Below, piece by piece: positions 12,100 to 24,356 of a stretch of DNA of 64,000 bases (within the stretch, counting starts at the first letter, position 1; every line of letters begins with the position of its first letter). The stretch covers positions 90,123,980 through 90,187,979 of the forward strand of contig CP136063.1 in assembly GCA_032622095.1 (NCBI GenBank). The letters run 5' to 3'. The translations under genes were made by a program, and so were the position numbers. Under the pieces are notes generated by a model. That model searched no databases. It had not been told where the DNA came from and saw only the letters and a list, made by a program, of their open reading frames with translations. This stretch comes from Siphonodentalium dalli (taxonomy: Eukaryota > Mollusca > Scaphopoda > Gadilida > Siphonodentaliidae).

Positions 12100-15000
12100 C
12101 TAGGACAAAGATTTGACACAGATTGGAACATATTTTATATAAAGACGGATAAATTTTATATGAGACGTTCCATAGCCAGTTAAAGATGTATTCAGGCTTC
12201 AAGACCTCCAGTTACAACAACAACAACAACAACATTAAAACTGGTATTTCTTTTCTGCTTTCGGTTTGTTAGAAAAATGTTAAAGGCCCACTTAATTTTC
12301 GAGTCGCCAATTATATTTGTATAGTGACTTGATATACCGTTTTAATAACAATATATGCTATAAAATATGATTACTATGTTATAATTCACCACTATTTGAA
12401 ACATGTGTGTCTCAGAAGATGCCCACATATAATTAGAAGACTCCCCCCCCCCCCCTCTGTCACCCAGAATGCAACAGAATTCAAATGTTTTCAATGGAAG
12501 GGGAATAACTCTATCTTTAATATATAGTGTTATTCCCCCTGCATTGAAAATAATACTGATTTTTACTTCATTCTTGATGACAAAACGCGTTAGCAACTCA
12601 ACAAAAACAACATTTCCACAGTTTATTACACCGGATAAGTTGATAATACAATGTTTTGGTGCTTCCTCTTTCAAATGGTATATAATATGGCATATATTTT
12701 ATATAATGTAATCTGGGGATTCGAAAATTAAGTGAGCCTTTAAAAACCAAACATGACATAGACTATATATAGTTCTATATAATTGCCGAACAATATCATT
12801 TTACTATTGAACAGATTAATAAGATATTTGTGTGTCCAAAAGTAAGACGTTCTAAAATCTATGTGTCGACTAGTCTTTCTGACCCGTGTATAGATATTAT
12901 AACATGACAAAATTTACTACTGATCAAATCTGGCGAAAATTCTGCGAAGACTACATATACACTAATTGTCGAATTGTGTCAAAATGGTACATAATTATAC
13001 AGTCTTAGAACAAATTTGTATAAATTCTACACAATATGACAATTATGTGGTTACATTTTAAACAAATGTGTGTAGAAATTACACATGCCATATATATGTC
13101 GGCGGAATTTCATCAATGTTGAATATGTGAGTGTATCTTCGTTATTAGTTTAATGAAATTAATGTGGTACCTATTACGAGACTTGTGTCTCACATAGGAC
13201 ATATCTCATCTACTAACTAAAACATATTCACATATTCATCCATATGCAATGTTGAGACAAATCCACCGACAAATATATGTCACGTGTCATTTCTACACAA
13301 TTTTGTATAATATAAAATGTAACACATATATTGTACAGTATTTATACACATTTGTTCTAAGAGATAGTATTATATATATGGCGTGGATTGGACAACCTTG
13401 TGTAATCGACGATAGTCATACATAAACTTTGCATGTTGAATAATCCTATAATCCTGGATTAAATAGACCATTTTGAGGTTAGCGGGGTGTCGAGGTCAGC
13501 AAAGTTCGTGGAACGAGTATTTTGGGTTCAAATAGCTAGTCATTGTAACAATAAGTATTTCAATACTTAAATTTGACACCAAAATTCGTTATAACTAAGC
13601 CTATTCACAATCGTCAGATAATGATAAATAACTTGTCGGTAGATCACACACGCACTGCTCACCCGATCCGTACAATGTTATACACTACCATCGGAAACCT
13701 GTTAAAGGTACTCAACCCGATCAGATGGTCCCCATATCATCAAGTTACAAGTTTCTTCAAAATACGCTGGATAAAATTTCCAAAAACGTGCTATTTATCA
13801 ACATTTTGTTCAACGAAATATGGCCGTATTATCGTATTATCACTTGAGTATCACAAAATTTGTCCATATTACCACTTGATTTTAGAGTTATCCATCTTCA
13901 TCCGCAAATTTGTCACAGATAATCTGTTTGACGACTTTTTTCTGGGCCACAAATAAGTGCACATCTCGAGAAATAACAACTTCAAAAATCGATATATGAT
14001 CACTCTGAGATCTGATGTGTGGGTTCCTCGACTCGAATCAAATATTTTTTACCCCTGAAGCCAAAGAAATAGTAATTTGGGAGCGTTAATTCGGATTGTG
14101 CATCTTTGAACGTTATATATAGGCGGTATCAACGCTAACAAAATCTTTGCACCTTGAGATCCGCGCTCTCCTTGTTTTAACACCGCCATATTTGTCAACT
14201 TTCCATGTTGAATTTATGATAACAAACTATCTCCCTATCTATATATCTAATTATAGTTTTTAACATGTGCCCCCCCCCCCCCCAGTTGCGCATAACATTT
14301 TAAGGATGCATAATCCGAAATAACGCTCTCAAATTACTATTTCTTTGGCTTCGGGGGGGGGGGGGTACAAACTATTTTATTCGAGTCGATGAACCCACTC
14401 ATCAAAGCTCAGAGTGATCATATATAGATTTTTGAAATATGTTAATTCCCGATATATGAAAATTTTGGCGGCCTGGCAAATATTGTTCTCGGACCAAATT
14501 GCGGATGAATATGGATAACATTAAAATCAAGTGGCTTTGGGTGTCAGATGTTTGACAATCCGGCCAAATTTCTTTGAACAAAATGTTGATAATTAACACG
14601 TTTTTGGGCAATTTTATACTATAGCTGACTGCGGTTCGCATTGTTTTTGGGCAATTAATCGATTCTGACAACTGAAGCGGCATTTCAAAAAATGTTGTTG
14701 TTGTTGTCGCAATCTGATGATATGGGGACCATCAAATCGGATTGAGTACCTTTACCATATAGTTTTAACAGGTGTCCCCTTATAGTTACGACTAATTTAC
14801 ATTGTAATGATCGGGTGCATGCACTGCTATGATACTATCCATACCCGCATTTTGAGTGAATGTTTCCCACACTACTACCAGGGACGCGAAGATGTGGTGT
14901 TATATGGTGTCTACGCCCCGCCCCCCCCCCCCCCCCAATTTGGCAAATATTTCAACAGTTGGAAAGAAATGACCTTCGGTTGGACAATTTTCAGCCATAT

Positions 15001-15369
15001 AGGGGATGTCAGGTTATAATTTTCTAACAGTTGGAAATAAGCTTGATGAATCATTTAGAAATTCTAACCCAAAGGGGTGCAGTGCTAATGGAATTTCCAG
15101 GACTTGGGATTTTTTGTCATGTCAAAGGGGCTGTAAATTGAAATGCTAAGTTTGACACCCCCACCCCAATTGACAATTCACCCCACCAAATGGACCCTCT
15201 ATAGTCTGGTATATTTTTCAGATTGAGCTATATCACACACTTACTTGATTGGTCTGGGTCCTTGTGAAGATGACGGAATATGTCCACCCGTGGGTAGGCC
15301 CTGAGTGACATTCGGGATCACGGAAAGTCGTCTGGGTCCGGGCAACACAGACTGCCTGCGACCAGCCAT
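11748..15369 (-). CDS. Tctex1/DYNLT-family dynein light chain, whole gene (2 exons)
   Basis: Exons are 15369-15245 and 12099-11748. Together they are 477 nt (158 aa plus TAA). Exon 1 ends in phase 2 with AA and exon 2 starts with G, giving Lys at the junction, so the frame continues exactly. The C-terminal ~115 residues are a Tctex1 domain: QENTYK.EP, then VKEFLKEMMEEEL, RYKIVVSMSMG, SRCVWN, and the terminal LFASALVYLLYYE. The last part matches the family's SRCLWD...LFA.A.VY..Y.E ending. DYNLT proteins are homodimeric or heterodimeric light chains of cytoplasmic or ciliary dynein. The best resemblance, from memory, is to the DYNLT5/TCTEX1D1 and DYNLT4 group; DYNLT2B is less likely. The N-terminal 41 residues (MAGRRQSVLPGPRRLSV...) are basic and unstructured, as in that group. 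The 3.1 kb intron carries one F and two B elements. In-frame TAA codons just before the ATG at 12131 show that the single-exon reading would be limited to that start. Confidence 0.82.
12280..12743. mobile_element. Family F MITE (copy 1), in the DYNLT-like intron
   Basis: TTAAAGGCCCACTTAATTTT ... AAAATTAAGTGAGCCTTTAA. It has a central hairpin around GGGGAATAACTCTAT. It is inverted relative to the copies at 34462 and 41925. Confidence 0.88.
13702..14109. mobile_element. Family B MITE (copy 4), in the DYNLT-like intron
   Basis: TTAAAGGTACTCAACCCGAT on the left; AATTCGGATTGTGCATCTTT on the right. Confidence 0.85.
14300..14754. mobile_element. Family B MITE (copy 5), in the DYNLT-like intron
   Basis: TTAAGGATGCATAATCCGAA on the left; AATCGGATTGAGTACCTTTA on the right. 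Opposite orientation to the preceding copy. A poly-G run (14356-14366) interrupts the TTCGGGGGTAA marker. Confidence 0.85.
15245..15369 (-). CDS. DYNLT-like gene, first coding exon
   Basis: On the minus strand ATG lies at 15369-15367 in the context CCAAGATGG. The frame stays open for 41 codons to a perfect GTAAGT donor (15244-15239). If the transcript is not spliced, the frame stops at TAA just after the donor. The link to exon 2 rests on matching phase, strand and the expected N-terminal extension. It is too short and off-frame to be found by simple ORF scanning. Confidence 0.65.
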
Positions 15370-15720
15370 CTTGGTTATGCAGGCTTTGATCACTATGCTA
15401 GCAAATCGTTGCCTCTGTCGGCATGCATGGACGTGCTCGTCCTATCTGTTGGGTTTATGGATGTGATCGGTGACGACCGTCTGTGACAAGGGTATATCAT
15501 AACAGACTGATCGATATTAGACAAGAATAGTGGTATCCAAAATATTAATCGCTTGCCAATAGGAGATTTATTGGAGAATACATTATACCATTGTTGTAAG
15601 CCTGTTCGTGTGTTCCTATAATCATTTGATCTTTCACAGTTTATTCGTTTGATCGTATTAACCATGTGTCATCGCCTCTTGGGGTCGTAACAGGGAACCT
15701 ATAAATATATGTCTCAATGC
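15370..15720 (-). promoter_or_regulatory. Probable 5' flank of the DYNLT-like gene
   Basis: A single-copy-looking stretch, richer in GC than its surroundings, directly upstream of the minus-strand ATG. The start codon itself sits in AAGATGGC, a YY1-like initiator core. No clear TATA box was identified. The assignment is by position only. Confidence 0.3.
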
Positions 15721-17502
15721 CAGGTATGTGCAGCCGTTTGGTCGTAAAATACATCAAATAAAAATGAATAGTGGATTGTTTAACTAATTGCACACATCAA
15801 GCATTCAATATAGATATATAATAGCAATCTTTTCTAAATCAATATATTATTTTCCAACCAATTGTGTTCATTTCCAAACCAATAAAGTCTTTCTTATATT
15901 CAATATTGACACAATTTCATTCTAGTATATATCGTATTCTATTACAATGTTATATATATGTGCATAGTTTATATATAGATGTGTTTTGTTTGTTTCCACG
16001 CAGTGCTGAATTTCCAACTACAACCCATGCCTATATGAATGAAGACCAAACCACAAACATCTACTTTATATAAGACACGTCATTTGCACCCACCCCTTGA
16101 GTTGGAATTTTCCATATTTATGTCGCCTCGATCAAATGTTTTAATTGTTGGAAGATTCGGGATACACCACCCCCATAATTATGATATTTCCTACTGCTCG
16201 TCGTTTCTGTCTAAAATTCTGACTGTTGCTCACATGGGTCCGGAAATTATTTTAATTTTATTTTTATTATATATATGATAATTAATTAAAAAAAAAATGT
16301 TCCCGGACCCCTACACGTATATGGAAACAGCACAGGAAATGATTCATTTACCAAATATTATAAGACAATGTGTGCAATATATTGTGGTTATATATACATA
16401 ATGCATGCCTTTAGTGCGATATATACACTCGTTTACCTTTTCTGCAGTCAAAGATGATATCATAATTTTGGTGTCGGTATACACATTTTTGAAAAATACG
16501 ACATACATATGTAGGCCTATACAATGTCTGTTTTTATTCTACATTATACAACTTTTAAATTAAGATTTCCATGTACACATTTCAAATATATAAACAGTTG
16601 ACCGCGTGGACGCTATATGCATGCGTCCACGATACAACAAGAGAATGCTATTTACATGCACATGTTTTATTTCGCGCTCCGCGTGTATAATGTTTCGCTG
16701 ATTCTTGTTATACATAGGCCATGGGCGTTTTATATTAATAGAAATGGTAATTTTTGGGACGGATTAAAAGTCGAAGTGCGACCCGGAGGCCGAGCCCGGT
16801 AAAAGGCGTAGTTGGGAATTCTGGTGAGATGCATGAGAAACCATCAGTGATAAGCCGTATATAGTTGTTGTAATAATTTGAAGGATTAGTTGTTTTAACG
16901 GAATTATGAGTTGGTCATTCGTGAAACCAATATATTTTATATTCTATAATTACAATCATGGGTATATAATATATGATCTTGAGCGCGTTACAATTTCTGA
17001 CATTGGTTTTCTTGTTTATTCTGATTCAAGAAAGTTGACGTCGACCACATCGGGGATTGGCGTGACAATAGTTTGCCGCACAATGGCACTATTCTCGAGA
17101 TCACCCACCGTGGTGATGCATTGATCCTTGACTCTATATATACATGCAATCGTTGCATAGGCTACGTTGGAGCCATAAAATCATAAGTAATTTTCCGTCA
17201 GATGCATCTCTAAGACTCTATATATAGCAATATACAATAGCGACACACATTTCATTTCACACTTACGTGTAACTGTAGCTGGCTATTACCTGCATTAACA
17301 TTACTAATCCGAGGCCTTAAAATTGGTTGATCCATAGAATATAATTTATTCGAATCTCTTGACCCCCACGGAGTGAATATTTGTACATTTATAAAATGCA
17401 TTTGGATAATGTTAAAACATGAAATGCATGTACATAACAATTAATCGTTTGAAGGTATAATTAAATTACAGTGAAAGTAAAAGACTGAGATAAGTTCCCT
17501 TG
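15721..17502. other. Intergenic stretch without recognised genes
   Basis: Contains a small hairpin GTGGACGC...GCGTCCAC (16607-16631) and short non-coding-looking frames only. Confidence 0.4.
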
Positions 17503-20500
17503 TAGTCCAGGAGATATTGGTCGACCTCTGCACCCCCCCCCCCCAGGACTTAACTTCACCCCACTAATTTTCTTCCTTAAGGTCTCCTCTAATTTTTTTC
17601 ACTTGTTAACAAGAAAAAAAAGTGGCCGCAGAGACTCCAGACAAGATGGCGTCCATCATGGCGGCCATTTTTTTTTAATGCACCAGGTCTCTTTGATCGC
17701 CATTATAGTACAGATGATAGCACATGCGGTCTTGTTTCCGCTCGATGCGTTATGCTAATATATATCCCTTACAAATTAGCCAAAAATCAGACACCAGAAT
17801 CCAATATGGCGGCCAAGATGGCCGCCGAAATGTGAAAATATGCTATTTTTCTGACATATTACCACATTTCGTTTGTCTCTGTGGGAAAATGTTAGAATTT
17901 TTGCGTCATGTTATACATTTATCATATAGAGGAGTCATTGGCAAACACATGCGGACCATAATATGCATTCATTGCGGGATATTTGTGTCCGATATCACGT
18001 TTTCCCAAATTCCGGTATCATAGGTCGAAGCCGAATCTCCGTTAATAACGGGATGTTATGTTTCGAATCAATGAATGTTATTGCTATTATAACAACACCC
18101 ATGCATATATATTTGCAGGATATACTCAAGCTAGGATTCCTCTTATACCTGAGTTGAGGAATATTTACCCAAATCCAAGATGGCGGCCAAAATGGCCACC
18201 AGAAATAAAAAATCGCCGAAAATCGCTGATTTTAACATCAGTGAGCATTATTGTCATGACAACTCCACACCTGCTTACTATTGTAAGTTGGGAACACTTA
18301 GGCGAAGAACTTTCCTTGTACCATATCCAAATAAAAGTCCCCCAAATCCAAAATGGCGCCCACAATGGCGGACAGATTTTGAATAAACACCGAAATTCCC
18401 TCATATTCACATCTTTGGGCATTATTGTCGAGACAACTCCACCCATGCTTACAATTGAGTCGGAAATACTGAGGTGAAGTAATTACATTACATCTCATGC
18501 AAGAAATTGTTTTCCAAATCGAAGATGGCGGCCAAAATGGCGACCGAAATTTGAAAACAAATCTACATTCCTTTACTTTCTTAGGATGGGCGTTATTGTT
18601 TCGCGATTTCTATCCACCATTACATGTTGATATGGAATAGTGACATGAAGTATTCATTAGAGTTTGGCAATTGATACTCACAGCCAAGATCGCTGGTAAA
18701 TTGGCGGCTAGAAATTGAAAAGAAATCGATATTTTCACATATTAATTTCAACTTTTTGTCATAATATCGGTATGTATGGACGAAATTGTACATAAACCAT
18801 CTACTAGTTCAACTTAAAGGTATCAAAACGCATAACATAGCTCGTGTCCTTCTGGAAAGATGAAACACCACAATTAATATCGCGATGTGGCATTTCGAAA
18901 TCCAGTCTCCACTTAGCGCCGATAATGGCCGTAAGCGTAGGTGCGCCGAATAGTTATATCAGAACAATTACCTGATAACAGATTCTGATTTGCCACGTCA
19001 CGTCCATAATTATCTGGACCAGCTTCCATTTCTTTATCTGATAAATCTAGGTCGCTCACACCGACAAAGTATTCACCACTTCCTGGGAGTAGGGTCCCTC
19101 TAATTATAACGTTTCAAACAATTCATTTGCCGGTGTCTAGCTTACAGAAGGTCATCTCTATGTATGTGTCTCATACCCCATGGGATAACGACATGTACAC
19201 CTGGCGAACCAGTTAGCTAGTCACTTCTCAATAGATAGTTCGTCAACTCACACTCAGCGAACGCATTGGCATATATGCGGACAACTTCGACAGTGTTTCG
19301 AAGGTTGCTAGCTGTCTCATTCCCTTGGACAGATGTCTATCAGCTAAGGAGAAGACCCTGGTGTACAGACTACCCACACTTCTTTACCATTATCCGAAGC
19401 AAACTGTGTGACGCCCCGCAGTTGTCTCGTCGAATATCTCCCAGCAGAGAAGAACAATGCTCGCGGTGCTAGTTTGTGGAAATGCGCCATGATAGTGGGA
19501 ATGAAATGGGCCACTCTATACACCACCCCTACACCTGGTGCATGTTTAAGATATCGAATGTCATGCGTGTCGGTTTTGTTTAGCCTTTCTGATTCAACTA
19601 CGTACACTTTTGTCTGGATACTAATATGCTAGCCTCCCTCAAAACAGTCGGATGGACTAAAGGATAATGTCTTTATAGCATGGATGTATGCGTGTTTTGT
19701 TATCCTCTCTCGGGGTTAGTGTCAGTATGTGGGCGGTATTATTCAAGAGAATGTCAGGAAATGTGGTGCATTTATTTCACTATGTGTTTAAAGAACAATT
19801 TACAGTCTCGATGGCGATGGCTGTGGCCGCTGGGGAACGCGACCTTTATGATCATATAGCTTTATATATATAACTTTAGAATATAGTAGTTAATGTCTCA
19901 TGCAGGAAAATGGTCGCATTGGTGATGTTATCAAGAAATCACTTGGTGTACCAACGTGTGTTGAACTGAATGCAACAGCTCATCAACGTAACATTCCTCT
20001 GGATGTTCTTCGCGTTGAACATTTCACCCTTTTGTTGATGGCATTTGTACTTTCTTGAACCATACCACCCAGCGTGAGTATGACATATCAACCAACTATC
20101 AAAGGTATCGCCTTTAAGACTACACCACAGTCTTTGTGGGGCCTATACAGCAGTAGCCAATGACATACCCCTGATCCAGTTGTTTAAGAACGGCTTCCAA
20201 ACGGATGGGAACATACAATCTTAGTATGCAAGGAAAGCAAAGCCACACATGAGATACTGTCTGAATCTAAAACATAACAAAATAAGGGGCGGTACAGTCA
20301 TGGTCCAATTTCATTTCCACTATCATGATACATACCCACAAACTAGCAACGTGTGTATTGTTATCATCTGCTTGGATCTGTTCGGTGAGACGATTGCTGG
20401 ACGCCAACAAGCCTTTTCTTATGATCATGTTCAAGGAGTTTGGGTATATTATGCATTATGGTCTTCTACGCCTTAGCAGAATTGCATCCGGCAAATGTCG

Positions 20501-22449
20501 GGCTTTCAACATTCGAAGCCATATACAGAAGTTGTCCGGGTACGTCAGTGCATTAGATGAGTATGTCAATTGATGAACCATATATTGAGAAGTGGCTGTT
20601 TGGGAAGATCACCAGGCGTACACGTTGTTATCCCCATTAGGTCACCAAAGCTGACAATACGCAGATAGATCCTCATGAAAGCTAGTATACGCATCGACCG
20701 AATACCTTTATATATAGTGTATCGCACAAGATGACGCATATACCCCATATGTAGCATCTGAATTATATCATAAGCTATACCACGAATGAAGCTCGCTAAT
20801 AATTCCAAGCTTTCGAAACCAACACGTGAGCTGGACACCGGCATATGTATTGTTTGAAACATTGCGATTAGTGGCACACTCCTACAAAGAAGAGTAGTGA
20901 ACTGTTGTTGTGAGTGAGATAGATTAATATGACGAAGAGACGGAAACGAGTCTAGATAATGCTGAATGTGGCAATTCAGAATAAGCTCAGGTACTGTTGT
21001 TTTGATTCTTGGAAGTCATAATATGACTATTCGGCGCACCTATATACGGTTACGGCCAGTATGAGCCCTTAGTGGAGAATGGATTTTGAAATGCCACATT
21101 GCGATTGTGGGTTTTCATCCTTCCAAAAGGCTGCGACTTACATTGGAACTAATATATGGCTTATATTATGTACCGTTTTGTGTATACAAATCAATATTAT
21201 GACAAAAAGTTGAAATTAGTATGTGATAATATCGGCTTCTTTTCAATTTCTGCCCGCCAGTTTGGCCGCCATATTGACTGAGTATCACTTGCCAAACCCT
21301 AATGAATAATTCATACATATCAACATGTAATGGTGGGTATAAATCGCGAAACAATAACGCCCATCCTAAGAAAGAAAATGAATGTAGGCGTGTTTTCAAA
21401 TTTCGGTCGCCATTTTGGCCGCCATCTTCGATTTGGAAAACAATTTCTTGCATGAGATGTAAGGTAATTACTTCACCTCAGTATTTCCGACTCAACTGTA
21501 CGCATGGATGGAGTTGTCTCGACAATAATGCCCAATGATGTGAATATGAGGGAATTTCGGTAATTTTTCAAAATCTGTCTGCCATTGTGGGCGCCATTTT
21601 GGATTTGGGGGACTTTTATTTGGATATGGTACAAGGAAATTTCTTCGCCTAAGTGTTCCCAACTTACAATAGTAAGCAGGTGTGGAGTTGTCATGACAAT
21701 AATGCTCACTGATGTTAAAATCAGCGATTTTCGGCGATTTTTTATTTCTTGTGGCCATTTTGGCCGCCATCTTGGATTTGGGTAAATATTCCTCCACTCA
21801 GGTATAAGAGGAATCCTAGCTCGAGTATCTCATGCAAATATATATGCATGGGTGTTGTTATAATAGCAATAACATTCATTGATTCGAAATATAACATCCC
21901 GTTATTAACGGAGATTCGGCTTTGACCTATGATACCGGCATTTGGGAAAACGTGATATCTGACAAAAATATCCCGCAATGAATGCATATTATGGTCCCCA
22001 TGTGTTTGCCAATGACTCCTCTATATGATAAATGTATAACATGATGCAAAAATTCTAACATTTTCCCACAGAGACAAACGAAAGGTGGTAACATGTCAGA
22101 AAACTAGCGTATTTTCACATTTCGGCGGCCATCTTGGCCGCCATATTGGATTCTGGTGTCGGATTTTTGGATAATTTGTAAGGGTTGTATATTAGCATAA
22201 CGAATCGAGCGGAAAACAAGACCGCATTTGCTATCATCTTTACTATAATGGCGATCAAAGAGACCTGGTGCATTTAACAAAAATGGCCGCCATGATGGAC
22301 GCCATCTTGTCTGGAGTCTCTGCGGCCACTTTTTTTTCTTGTTAACAAGTGAAAAAAATTAGAGGAGACCTTAAGGAAGAAAATTAGTGGGGTGAAGTTA
22401 AGTCCTGGGGGGGGGGGGGTGCAGAGGTCGACCAATATCTCCTGGACTA
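17503..22449. mobile_element. Large foldback element with 1.6 kb arms
   Basis: The left arm runs 17503 to about 19143 and the right arm from about 20827 to 22449, inverted. The ends are TAGTCCAGGAGATATTGG and CCAATATCTCCTGGACTA; a TA target is possible. The outer ~1.2 kb match closely. The inner parts (for example GTTTCAAACAAT..AT.TGCCGGTGTC) are clearly homologous but diverged. Arms carry a ~170-bp internal repeat with AAGATGGCGGCC-type motifs. The 1.7 kb centre has a higher GC content and no convincing ORF. Short frames within the arms are shadows of the repeat. The superfamily is unknown. Confidence 0.88.
17640..18720 (+). repeat. Array of ATGGCGGCC motifs in the left foldback arm
   Basis: AAGATGGCG or a near variant occurs at 17645, 17805, 17816, 18178, 18352, 18524 and, degenerate, 18684, often in pairs pointing opposite ways (ATGGCGGCCAAGATGGCCGC). 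Copies from 18178 on are spaced about 170 bp apart within longer similar units. The motif equals the YY1 binding core (AAGATGGCGGC). The mirror array lies in the right arm (21240-22310). Confidence 0.8.
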
Positions 22450-22562
22450 TTGGTTTCTCATTATTAATAGTATGTAGAATTTACATCTGAGTGGGAAAAT
22501 GTAGATGATAATTGTATATCCAGCAGTAGATTAACCAATATTGCTGAAATAATTAGAGTTAG

Positions 22563-22985
22563 TTAAAGAAACTCAATCCGATTCGATGGCCCCCATATCA
22601 TCAGATTCCAACAACAACAACATTTTTAGAAATGCCTCTTTAGTTATCAGAATCGATAAAATTTTGCCTAAAAATAATGCTAATCATGCACAGTCAACTT
22701 TGGCATAAAATTGCACAAAACGAGTTATTTATCAACATTTGTTCAATGAAATTTGGCCGGATTGTCAAATATCTAACATCAAAAGCCACTTGATTTTAGA
22801 GTTATCCATCTTCATCCGCAATTTGGTCTGAGACCGTCGCCAAAAAGTATCGGTGGTGAAAAGTACTAGTTTCAAGAATCGATATCTGAAAACTCTGAGC
22901 TTTGTTGGGTGGGTTCCTCGACTCGAATAAAATATTTGTTACCCCCGAAACCAAAGAAATATTAATTCGGATTATGCATCTTTAA
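22563..22985. mobile_element. Family B MITE (copy 6)
   Basis: TTAAAGAAACTCAATCCGAT on the left; TTCGGATTATGCATCTTTAA on the right; ATCTTCATCCGCAATTTGGT inside. Confidence 0.85.
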
Positions 22986-24348
22986 ATAAATGGTTTCTGA
23001 GAATATTTTACTTTTTTTAACTATGTACGTACATTCATAAGGGGGGCATTCCAACGTGGCCTGTGGTAAACATGCCCATGCAGGATGCACACATATATCC
23101 AACTGACTTGACATTATTTGTTCGGGTTACATATTGGTTGTTGTGGTTATCATCTCATGCAGTCTTTCCTTTGGAATCTGAATATAATTTAACACCTATT
23201 AGACAAAACAGTGAGAAACAAGGAAATGCTCCTGAGAAGACTCTTATATATTAGGTTAGCGCGTTTCCAGGATATATAACTCTTGAAAACCCTACGAAGA
23301 CAACACTTTACGCATGATGCTGATGTAGGCCCCTCATTCGCAACGACTCGGCCACGCTACGCTGAGGAAATTAGCGGAAAATGGCCGAGTCGTTGAGAAT
23401 GGTAAATTTTCAAGCACCGGTATAAAAAAATATGTTTAACCGGATATTATTTTTTATCATCACCGGACAAGCGTTTTGTTTACAAGATGGCGTCCTTGGA
23501 GTTCTGATGTGAGATTTTCTGATGAATTTACTAAAATACATTGGGAATAATAGCTTGCCTCAACTTATTAATGCTCTTTTGGTAGCAAACATATGTGCCA
23601 AATAGCTATATATTCGGAAACATTTGCGGATTTTTCGCGATTGCCTGGTTTTTAACTTGACTACGAAGCGAGGATTACGAATCAAATTCAATTTAATTTT
23701 CATTTCCAATTCCAAATCATAAAAAATGACATTAGTCATTATCATTGACAATGACATCAAATTCGATTTATTTTTCTTCACAAAAAATAAATTTGTCCAC
23801 ACTTAAAGTAAATCAGGTCTGGGACAGGTTAAAAACGACTTAAAGAACCCATTTGATTTTTTATTAACCGTTCATTCTATTTAAAATTTTCATTCTTGTG
23901 ATTTTCACATATTCGCGGTTAATGAAATTACCAATTTAGGATTTAATAATAGATCGTAGATGTTCAGCTTTAGGCCTTCATCGCCCTTTATATCAATATC
24001 ATGCCGTTAATGGCATTACGGGTAAAGGAGTTGTTCTTACTTTTATAACGACCCACTCGGCACACAGCGCCAAGCTCAGTATAGCTAATGCCTAATGGGC
24101 AGGCGTGCGTACTTGCGAGTATGTGACATCACACATAATTTACAGTATACCGTGTCAAAAAAAAATTCTGTCACACCTACTTTTTCGTGAAAAATTCACG
24201 TTATTTCTGGCAATGGACCTTACGCGATGAAAAGAAAAATTGCTATACTTCGCAACTTCCGAATGGCGATATTTTTCTGTGACTGTGGGAATGGTGTCCC
24301 CTCACTTTTTTTGCCTGAAGGAACGAAAGGGAGCGGCGAGTTTAGTCA
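22986..24348. other. Intergenic stretch with a hairpin and a YY1-like site
   Basis: CAACGACTCGGCCA and TGGCCGAGTCGTTG (23340-23393) form a 14-bp-arm hairpin. ACAAGATGGCGTCC at 23483 has a YY1 core and an ATG followed by only six codons before TGA. No gene was recognised. Confidence 0.4.
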
Positions 24349-24356
24349 GTGAAATG

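Noticed and set aside
12446-12457. Poly-C and poly-G runs here and at 14271, 14927, 17530, 22408, 34783, 40209, 52592, 56267 and 59910
   Set aside because: Homopolymer tracts, many inside MITEs; there is no sign of function, and their length may be affected by sequencing error.
18058-18477. 139-codon open frame and its mirror at 21473-21797
   Set aside because: They lie within the foldback arms and follow the internal 170-bp repeat; the mirrored frames arise from the inverted copy. No domain resemblance.
18684-18720. A further YY1-like site in the left foldback arm
   Set aside because: The left copy is degenerate (AAGATCGCTGG). The motif is recognisable only in the right arm (ATATTG...GGCGGCC), so it was not counted as intact.
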